DNA from: Anseranas semipalmata
Lineage: Eukaryota > Chordata > Aves > Anseriformes > Anseranatidae
Length of the DNA stretch: 64,000 bases
Reading direction: 5' to 3'
Assembly (NCBI GenBank): GCA_013399115.1
Contig: VXAA01004090.1
Location: 295,812-359,811, forward strand
A program made the position numbers and the translations under genes. This document shows, in pieces, positions 55,455 to 64,000 of the stretch. The first letter of the stretch is position 1; each line of letters starts with the position of its first letter. A model generated the notes under the pieces. The model did no database searches and had not been told where the DNA came from. It worked only from the letters and a program-made list of their open reading frames with translations.

Positions 55455-56065
55455 TAGTCGGAACAGTGGTGGGCGCGTGGTTGTTCTTCTCCACTGTTGG
55501 ACACAAGCACATCAGGATGGTTTCATCACCCTCTGCCTCCCCTTTGGTCCCCGCCTGGTGTGTTCTCGGGCTGCAGCTAATGACACGGTGTGGCCTGAAC
55601 TCCAGCAGTTTGGAAAAAATGACACCGAGCATCTCAGAACATCAAAACACTCAGCAAACCCGCATGGAGAAACAGATGTAACCCAAGCGCTCTCCCCAAA
55701 AGGGAGGGATCGGCAGAGACCAGCTGGGCTGCGGGCCAAGGCGTGGAGCTGGTGACGGCAGCTCCAGCGGGCAATGCGGTGTCAGGCTGCTCAGGTGCCA
55801 GGTATGGCATCGGGAAGAGCCTGATGGAGCCACCTCGGCTTTTTGTAGGGCACCTGGTGGTCGTGGTGAGACCTGGGAGCAGAAGTGCCACTGAGAAAGC
55901 AGGAACCCCACAAACCCATCTCGTTCACCCCCAGCCTGCCGCTGGCTGCAAATGGGCTTTCAGGGCTGGGGACCACACCTGGAGTCGACGTCTCTCATCA
56001 GAAGCTGAATTTCAGGCTTTCTAAGAAAAACACTCTTCTCCATGTTCTGCACTGTTTTCTGTGTG
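55455..56065. other. Intergenic sequence
   Basis: GC-rich, with short overlapping frames. No gene recognised. Confidence 0.55.
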
Positions 56066-56069
56066 ATGA

Positions 56070-56280
56070 AATACAGTTCCTCTCCTAAATGAAGCTACAG
56101 GCAGTTTATTAGCCTAGCTAATTAACCCATAATCAGCATTTCGTTCTCCTCTAATCACAGGCTGCTCACACCCTCGGTTCGCGGAGTGCAGCCATGCTAC
56201 AGCACATGTATTTATAAAGGACAAGAAGCGTGCAACACGCCGTGACCTCTATTTACGGGGATAATGTCAGTGCATTCAGG
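56070..56280. promoter_or_regulatory. Candidate conserved non-coding block 18
   Basis: TTTATTAGCC, TAGCTAATTAACCC and ATAATCAGC lie together, followed by a mixed CpG-containing stretch (CTATTTACGGGGATAATG). Confidence 0.33.
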
Positions 56281-56694
56281 CAGGCGATATGGCCGGAGGA
56301 CAGGGGACTGGGGTGGCTCCGAGGGGTGACAGTGAGCCCTGCAGCCGGGTCGCTGATGGCTGGCTGTCGCTGCTGGTTAGCGGCTGGTTTGGGATGCAGG
56401 GCAGTTAGGGACGGGGTAGAGCCTGTGAGCCCTCTCATCTCCATCCCTGCCTCGACAGGACCAGTTTCCCTGCCCCTCCAGCAGTGATCCTTCCATGAAT
56501 GTACACCAGATCTACTGAAAACAAAATATATAAAACACCTACAGCTTTTCATTTGCTATTTTTTCTCTCTGCTTGTACAGCCGGTACCACCTTCCCCAGC
56601 ACCTGTCTCTTGCCCTTCCAGATCCTTGTGGGTGGATGCTCAGTCCTCCGCTTTAGCCAAATAAAATGGATTCAGCTTTCTTAACATTTCCTTG

Positions 56695-57065
56695 TAAATC
56701 AGGTTTCCGATTATTGCCGCTGCCCTCTGAACTCCCTCCAATTCGTCACTCTATTCCTGGTACTGCGGTGCGCCGACCATGAAGAGACAATGTTTGAAAA
56801 CATCCTCAACCCGGGCGGCGATCTAACGAGACAGCGTATAAAAATATCGTTACATGGTGAGCTGAAGGCATTGTGCAGCTCTGTAATCATTTTCAAGATG
56901 GTAAAATCATTCTGCAAGGACAGCCTGTCTCCACTCTGATAAAATCAGGGCCAGAAAAACAGCCCGGCTTGGAGGAACAAATTGCAGAGTTTTTTTTTTT
57001 TTTTTTTTGCAAGGATTTATTTTTAAATAAGGGAGCTGTCATAAAATGGGACAGATGTTGAGAAG
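56695..57065. promoter_or_regulatory. Candidate conserved non-coding block 19 (CpG-retaining)
   Basis: The block combines AT-rich motif sequence with about a dozen CpGs between 56708 and 56850, although it is not a CpG island. TAATCATT and AAATCATT recur at 56884 and 56904 (OTX/PITX-type TAATC). A T-run of 18 ends it at about 56991-57008. Retained CpGs suggest selection or lack of methylation. Confidence 0.48.
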
Positions 57066-57430
57066 ATCAGGTACAAGTAAAACCATCCCTTCCAGTCTGC
57101 TCTCCCTCTCTGTATCTACAAGACCTGTGGTGTGCAGAAGGAGATGAAGGAGATGCATTATGCCAAGAAGATGCCCAGAAAGCTGGATGAGAAGGCTGCA
57201 TTTGAGCCTGGGATACAGCTAGGGATGGGTCTAGCTTGTTTTCCATCACTATGCCCAGGGCTTTTCTTCTTTTCTCTCACAGTATCTTCCTTCCTTTCCT
57301 CATTCCCATCTCATATGCTGGGGAAAGGTGAATTTAATTCCAGGCTAATGAAATACCTAGTCCATTTCTTGAAAAAATGTAACCTGAGTTAAGAGGGAGT
57401 ACTGCTTTTTACTAAACCACTTGTGGTTGT

Positions 57431-57460
57431 TTTTTTTTTTTTNNNNNNNNNNNTTTTTTT
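57431..57460. other. Poly-T run interrupted by an 11-N gap
   Basis: N occupies 57443-57453, with 12 T on the left and 7 T on the right. This is an unresolved homopolymer. Its true length is unknown. Confidence 0.97.
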
Positions 57461-57644
57461 GTCTCTCTGTATTTTCCTTTGTCTTACAAACACATATTGC
57501 GTAAGTCCTCTGTGCATTCACTGGGTGCTCGGAACATTGTCCTCAATGGCCATTGTTTGGGTTAATTTATGCTGGGTTATAGGCATCACCCTTTGGAATA
57601 GGTCCAGAGTACTGGCAATGTAAATCTTCTCGATTTATGTCTCC

Positions 57645-58000
57645 CTCTAAAAAATAAATAATTAAATAAATAAATAAAAGAGGAATTTAGAAGTTCCAAA
57701 GAGAGGAGAATTCAGGACAATTTGCACCCATCACTCGCTCCTGGCAGGGAAGGCTGGGATGATTTGGGGTTGGTTAGCACAGACCTTTCATCTGTTTGCA
57801 GAGAGAAGGAAAATTAAATCTCATGGCCTGTTTGTGAGAGGAAATTGCCCAGAATAGCTCTGACAGAATAAGCTATTCCACAATAGCTCCCCATGCGGAC
57901 ACTCGAGCCACTTTGTTCCAGGCTAATTAGTGTGCTTCCAAGCGGAGTAATTACTTTGGAAGGGAAATCTCTCTTCTCCCACAAAGAGTGTCTACATGGA
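57645..58000. promoter_or_regulatory. (AAAT)n tract and candidate conserved non-coding block 20
   Basis: AAATAAATAATTAAATAAATAAATAAAAG at 57650-57678 is a simple AAAT repeat (listed here without splitting). To its right, 57790-57990 has GAAAATTAAATC, CAGGCTAATTAGTG and GGAGTAATTACTTTGG, an AGTAATTACT palindrome. Confidence 0.38.
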
Positions 58001-60775
58001 GATAGCTATTTGGGAATGGCGCGAATGGGCCATTGCTGCTCCACTGACCAGCATCACCTTGTTGACACATCCTGAGCTTGGAGAGGTACCGCTTGTGGGT
58101 GGGATGCTCTGGGGGGTGTTCGAAGTAGGGCTGGGGGAAGGAGATAGCAATGTGGGTGAACTTGGCTGGCTATCTAGGTGAGGTGGGCTCAGGCGGAGCC
58201 CCCCAATGCTCGCTTATGCATCCCAGAAGAGGAGATGATTCAGAAATTAGAAAAAGTAACACCAATCCTGTTATGTCATGTTCTTTTTTCTTTCTACTGT
58301 TTTATGGCCATGTTATTAAAAGTCTGCTCTTAGGGCTCTCTCTTTTTTTTTTTTTTTTTTTTCTTTCAGAATGTCTCTTTTTTTTTTTCCTAAAAGCATT
58401 TTATTTCTCTCTTACTTTGCTACTGACTCACTGGAGAGCCTAGATTTAGTCTAAATGTTTCTCAGGAGACTGCCTGGTGTCTCACATGGCTCGTTCCCCG
58501 TAATTCATAGAGAAGTTCTTTTTATAAAAGATGAGGGCTTCTGTGAGGAGGAAGATGGGGCCATTTAGCCAGGTTTGGTGCTGAAGCCCTGGCCTGGCTC
58601 GGATTTCCTGGAGATGGCTGCCGACCTTCTCCATGCTGCTTTCACCAGGTTCGGTGGAGGCTGACTCAGCTTATGCCAGGGACCCAAGACCAAGTATCTC
58701 TGTGAGGACACGTGTGAGGACCTCTTCTCCACCATTTCTCATGGAGCAGATGTGTATTTGCACTCACCTTATTGCTTTTTGAGTTGGTCCTGGCAAAACA
58801 TTGGTGTTAAGGAGACAGGAGAAATAACAGGAGATTCTAGGGTCCATCTCCAGCCACTCCAGGACCCTGCTGACATTCAACACTTGATAGCTATGGCCCA
58901 GCCCAAAGCAAACTCTCAGTTGCACTCTTCTCTTATTCAGAGCTGCTGAGATCCTCAACCCAACCTCTTGCTCTTTGCACATTGTCTTGGAGAAGGGAGG
59001 CAAAGGTCCTACTCTGCTTTGCTGGAGCTTATAGCCCTTCGCTGCTTGGTTATCCTTCCCCTAGGGCTTAGCCCTGAGCATGCGGTGGTCTGGTATTTAG
59101 AAGGGGCAGAAAGAGGGGCCAGGAGGTCTGGATGGTCCATGTTGGATCCTTTCCTCCTGGAAAAAGTTCAAAACAACTTCACAAGCATTTTAGTGTCAGT
59201 TGGAGAGATTCTCTACGGCCATAAACCCTGGCACGGTCTATAATTACACACGATCTGCCCACTCTGGAAAATTGATACTTACATGGTCCACTGGGCCTTG
59301 TGTCCCTGAGTCTCTGTCAAAATGCAGATCAGCCATTCCCAGGGGAACACTGAGCCCTCCTTCCAGAGAAGTACTAAAAGAAAATGGCTGGGAACATTTT
59401 TTCCCCTTTAATGATAGAATCTCCTTAAGCTCAGACTCCATGGGTTCCAAGAGAGACTCTGTGATGGGAAATAAAGTGGGTTTCTGGCTGGGAGAAGTTT
59501 TTTGCCCCCTGACTAGGAAGCCATTGGGGTGGACTCACAAGCCACCAAGTTGCTCACATGTGTCCAGGCAATTGCAAGTCCTGGTGGTGTGAGTCCTGCG
59601 GGTCTCCAGGGCTGGGGCAAGAGGTGGATGGAGGGAGGTGGGCATGTGGTCCGAGCCACCAGCATGTACAGCTGAGAGCTGCTGCCTCTTCCAGCAGCCT
59701 CCAGCTGGGAGCTGGAGCCCCGGCTGGGCAGCAGGGCAGGCTCAGGGACGTGTGGCAAGTTTCTAAGCTGGATCTCCAGGGATAAGGGTCCTTTTGTGCT
59801 GGCAAGCTCAGAAGCAGAAGTTATTGCTGCAGAGAACTAGTTGCCACCTTAACCTGCTGGTCCCTCCAACCTAGCTATGGACCAGTGGAGGAGACAAAAC
59901 TGGGGAAAGCAATGGAACTTTTGTGCCTAAAAGTATTAAGCGGGAAGGTTGATAGGGACTAGAGGCCGATGCAGTACATCAGTAGCAGAACTGGTCTTCG
60001 TGAGCCACAAGGTCCCTTCCATGGCCATGTCTCTACAGGGAATGGTCATGTCCCAGAGCTGGCTGGACATCTCCTTGGCCAAGCCCCTTGACCAGGGACT
60101 GTCCTGTGGAGGAGCAGCCAGAGAGGAGAGGGAATGTGTCCCACAGAAAGGCAGTCCTGGCTCTGCCAGGAGGTAGTGAAGGGGGCTGGGAAGGGTCTCA
60201 CCCACTCCCAACCCAGCGCTGGCCCTGCCATGGTTGCCCCAAGGAATTAAAACAGATTTTGGGGGTAGAGGTTGGTAGCAGCAGGGAACCTCAGTTTCCC
60301 TCCAGTGGGAGAAAAAAAGCAACTCTTGTCAGCCAACAGGGGGCTGACACCTCGTCAGTGCCTGCAGTGACTGATGTCTCCTTGTTCTGAGAGATTAATT
60401 ATCTGGAAATAACCGTGCACCGGGAGCTACGGGATCTGTGCTCTGCAGAGAAGCCCTCTCCCCTCCCAGCAGCAGAGTGGAGCAGGGACACCTTGGTAGG
60501 CTGAGGACACAAAGGCCATCTCCAAAGGGACAGCATGGGCAAAAGCCTGGCTGGGGCAAAGCGGTGGTGATGGTTAGGAGAGCTAAGGGAGAGAAATGCA
60601 ATTTAGGGAAGCCGGGAGGCTTTGCAGCCTCTCAGTGAGCTGTGCCTTCTCGTGGTGGCATCAGGCTTTATAAGCTCCATTCTGTGGGTCCAACACCTTT
60701 GTGGCAGGAGTGGGGCACCCCACAAGAACCTCTCCATCTCCTGCCAGAGCCTTCCAAAAACCCAGGCTCCTCGGA
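58000..60775. other. Intergenic sequence
   Basis: Two T-runs at 58343-58362 and 58378-58389 lie close together. Otherwise mixed sequence with short frames; no gene, RNA or exon of NTRK3 recognised. Confidence 0.5.
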
Positions 60776-60779
60776 AAGC

Positions 60780-61140
60780 CCACGCCTAGCAATTAATCTC
60801 TGAAACATCTTCCACGTCTCTGTATCTTCCTTCTGAGCTGACCCCTCGCTCCAGCTGAGGGTTTTCTGCTCCTGAATTATATTTCATCTGTCAAATCTGG
60901 AGAGATGAGGTGGAAATTGTGCAGATCCACCTGATTTCTGCCTCTTTATCCAAGCTTCACCTGCTTCAAAGGGAGCAAATGCAAATATTGACAAGTTCAA
61001 TAAAAAGGCCCATCTAGCAGTAAATAGCTAAACAGGCTATCTAATGAGGGGGTGCAGTGAGGGATGTGAAGGTAGCTGAAGAGAAAATTGGCAGTTTTTA
61101 CCAGTTTCTACATGCTGTCCTCTTGCCTAGACCCTATATA
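60780..61140. promoter_or_regulatory. Candidate conserved non-coding block 21 with a perfect octamer
   Basis: The POU octamer ATGCAAAT occurs at 60979-60986 within GAGCAAATGCAAATATTG, near GCAATTAATCTC and GTTCAATAAAAAGG. Flanks are GC-rich. Confidence 0.4.
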
Positions 61141-64000
61141 ATCCTAAAATATGGGCATGCCGAGCAGTTGCCCTGCCTCAGCCCTTCCCCAGCAGCTGCT
61201 CCCACCCCACGTGGGGAAGGTGACTTTGTCCTCTGCGCTGAAAGGACAAAATCCCTTGCATTAACTGATTTCAGCACTTTCCATAGGGGAAATGAGACTT
61301 GAAAGTCCCTCCTCTCTTTGTGCCAACTGAAAACAAGGGGTGCTCTGTTACTAGGAATAATTAGGCTTTCCCAGCTCTCTTGCAGGGGGGCAGGACGGTT
61401 AGTTAATGTTTACATTAAGTGCTCTGAAGAAGGGAAACATCCTAGGAATGCTGCAGGTACCAAGACCATTGCTTCCAGTCCTCAGGTGAAAGGATTGCAA
61501 CTATGGGATGCGTTCCACCCAAGGATTTCACAGCACGTCACCAGTGTTGAACAGGCGCAGAAGGCGCAAATATTATCAGCAAATGGGGAAACAGGAAGCA
61601 GAGCTCAGGGGAGCTGCTGCCCAGCATTGAACATCTCTCACAGGGTTGGCGTTAGGGGGAATGAGTCCTGTTCTGCATGTTGTGGTCCTCTCCTGCCTAG
61701 GGGTTACTTGGACTTGATGACATTTTAGGAAGCATCTGTTGACTCATAATGCTGCCATAATGGGATAATATTCTCTCTGGAAGTCAAGTTAAAGACTGGA
61801 GGGTACCTAAAACATTGTCTGGACCATTACAGCCTGAGGGACCCAGGAGAGATCCAAGAGCTCATCTCCAAATGTGTGTCTCTTCCCCAAGTCAGGCCAA
61901 GCCTCAAGATCACCAGCCTGTCCCACTATCCCCCTAAGTCTTAGGAGGAACTGGAGACGTGCCGAGTGATGGAGCTGTGGCACCCTGATTGTGGGTCTGG
62001 TCTGGAGCAGAGGACGCTGGAGCAAGCTCGGTCAGCTACAGCCTTGCTGGAGCCTCCAGCCCAGCTCCCCGGTGCCACTTGTGCCAGGAGGGACATCTGC
62101 CTGGAAGCCAAGCTGAACATTACACAGCAGACTCTAACAAAAACTAATTTCCCCCAAACCTCCCCATTTTGTCTTCACAGCAGAAACATCAACCAGGCAG
62201 AGCAGAGAAGCCACACCAGAACAAGCTTGGCTTGGTTCCCACCATCAGTTTGCTTCCCTCCATCAGCAATTAACCAAGACAGGAGTGTCTGCATCTCTCA
62301 GAAGGGCTCACAAGCATAATCTGTGTATGCCAACACAGATTTTGCCCCCAGAGTTGTTATCAATACACAAATCTTCAGCCAGACAGTGTCTGCAAAACCC
62401 TTCCAACCTCACTTTCTGCAAAACCCCACTGCATCCTTGGCATTCTCAGAGGCAGAGGCAGCAACAGGCTCCTGAGCTGAAGTGGCATTGTGTGTGATGC
62501 CCAGGGAAGTCTCTGAAGAAGATGAGCAGAGGGTGGGAATGTCCCTACTCCTGGAGAAATCAGCTCTTGTCAAACCAGGAGCCCTCTTCATTGCCACTGG
62601 GGTGGGACGGGGAGGGCAGGGACCGGAGAGGCACAGGACGTACTCGGCGCACAGACGGTAACAGCCTTGTCCATGCTTCGTCTTTCTTCCTGCTGACAGC
62701 TTGACAACCTAACAGGAAAAATGAAGTCAGTGAAGGGAGAAATGCTATCAGGAGCCCCGTGCTAAGAGGGCAGACAGGCCAGATTGGAGGAAAATGAGAA
62801 GCTGTCCGGACTAATGCAATCATTTATCACATAATCTCACTCAGCAGTTGGGCGGGGAGCCTGGCAGTGCCTGGCACTTGGAGGAGGCTCTCTTGGCCCC
62901 TGGTACCCTGCTCCAGTTGGTGAGGGATGCTCCTCCTGGATTCTCCAGGGCCTGAGGTTTCCCTTTTGCTGCCTTGTTGTGCTTGTTGGACCCACCTTAT
63001 TTTGCTCCTTGTTGTCCCTTGCATGCTTCTCTCCTCCCCAGAGCCAGAGCTTGCCTGCCCCTGCTGTGGGGCTTGAGCTGCTTCACAATGGACCCTTTTT
63101 TATTGAGAAAAGATGGCATCTTGTCAGGTCATTGCTTGTGCTGAGACATTTCATCACCAGGCCATTTTGGCTCCACGCTGTGTTAGCACTAGCCTGGAAC
63201 TGGGATTTACTGCTTCCTCATACCCAGCCATAAAAAGAAGCATAGCTGAAACGCCGCTGCAAAAAGGGGTCAGTGCTAAAGTGTTTCCAAAAGGAAGCAG
63301 CGAGGGAATTTCTCTCCCTGCTCATGTTGCATCTTAGAGTTTGCTCCGCGTTTGGGCCATATGTGATCTGCGCCCCAGGGGAGCGGACGGACATCAAAGG
63401 GTGACTTCTGGCAAGGATGAGCTCATTCGCCTCTGCCCGACCCTTGCTGCAAGGCAGGGGGGTGGGAGCTCCGTGTCCACCCAGCAGCAATTCCCAGGCC
63501 AGGGCTGGGGGTGTCTGGAGCAGGGAACCCCCTGCCTGCAGCTGCCCGGGCTTCTTGAGAACCTGCTCTTCCTTCTCTTGAGCCTGTTAATTGCCCTCAA
63601 TAGCACGGCTTGGTCCTGCTCAGCAGCATCTCACACCAGGGACAGGTCATAAGATCTGCTGAACGTTGGCATGTGGAGTTTTGGTGCAAGATGCCCACTG
63701 AGCCACCTCTCCCGCATCTTGTGCTTGCAGATGTGAATAGGCTTTGTGACTGAATTCATCTTCTGGATCTCCAGGAAAGCAGTGAAGTGCCAAACCATAT
63801 AGCTAATTTGTACAGGTCCTGTCACAAATGAGCACTTAGCTATGTAATTGCTAGAGCTGGCCACAGGATGAGAAAGCTGCCTTCATCACCGCTCTCAGAC
63901 TTTGCTGTTTGTTTCCTTTCTGAGGAAAACCAAACCTTCAGACGCTGTCTTGGTGATGAGGGCACATGGGTGTGTAGGGCACTAGCTCAGGGAGCACAAA
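61140..64000. other. Right-end intergenic sequence
   Basis: No exon, RNA gene or recent transposon recognised to the window end. The frame at 61318-61728 has no domain. A short stretch at 61698 (TTGGACTTGATGA) resembles part of a CR1 3' end but is too short to call. Confidence 0.5.

Noticed and set aside
17400..64000. First exons of NTRK3
   Set aside because: No frame carries the signal peptide or the cysteine-rich N-terminal cluster of TrkC; the gene must start outside the window.
1..64000. Avian CR1 retrotransposons
   Set aside because: I saw neither the ATTCTATG-type 3' repeats nor a convincing 3' end; short resemblances at 27507 and 61698 are too weak.
1..64000. tRNA genes, miR-7 family hairpins, CRISPR arrays or bacterial operons
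   Set aside because: No tRNA T-loop with matching acceptor stem, no miR-7 mature sequence, no regular spacer-repeat structure; the sequence is vertebrate nuclear DNA.

Overview
The window looks like part of a vertebrate, most likely avian, chromosome. It is compact, GC-rich and short of young repeats. The only two protein-coding genes I can prove are nuclear genes for mitochondrial ribosomal proteins, arranged head to head: MRPS11 (uS11m) on the minus strand at about 10.94-14.72 kb and MRPL46 (mL46) on the plus strand at about 14.67-17.37 kb. Both have short introns with GT-AG junctions and vertebrate-type protein sequence. In mammals the same pair lies between DET1 and NTRK3. I see no exon of either flanking gene here, so the sequence left of 10.9 kb should be the interval toward DET1 and the sequence right of 17.4 kb the interval toward NTRK3. 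That placement comes from known mammalian synteny and was not read from the window. The bird call rests on compactness and lack of Alu- or L1-like sequence; a crocodilian or turtle is not excluded.

Layout. 1-10.9 kb is non-coding sequence with old MIR-type SINE fragments, one clear CpG island at 5.2-5.8 kb holding a perfect RFX X-box motif, and no recognisable exon. 11.2-14.3 kb carries the last four exons of MRPS11, and a fifth lies at 14.46-14.56 kb. 14.4-15.2 kb is the shared CpG-island promoter, damaged by one ambiguous base and a 308-base assembly gap that hides most of MRPL46 exon 1. 15.3-17.2 kb carries MRPL46 exons 2-4, with a poly(A) signal at 17,344.

17.4-64 kb is a gene desert of about 46 kb. 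Against a GC-rich, ORF-shadow-rich background there are about twenty discrete AT-rich blocks, 90-460 bases long, dense in TAATTA, ATGCAAAT-like, CATTGT and similar transcription-factor cores. They look like conserved non-coding elements, as expected beside a neural developmental gene such as NTRK3. This is an inference from composition and motifs, because no alignment was possible. Two GGGAT pentamer arrays lie in mirror orientation 2.2 kb apart.

How the genes work together: both products are imported into mitochondria, uS11m to the small-subunit platform and mL46 to the large-subunit central protuberance. The shared YY1-type promoter would couple their expression. I found no unfamiliar molecular system. 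The points most worth checking are the overlapping, duplicated start codons of the two genes, the orphan CpG island, and several motif-dense blocks in the desert.
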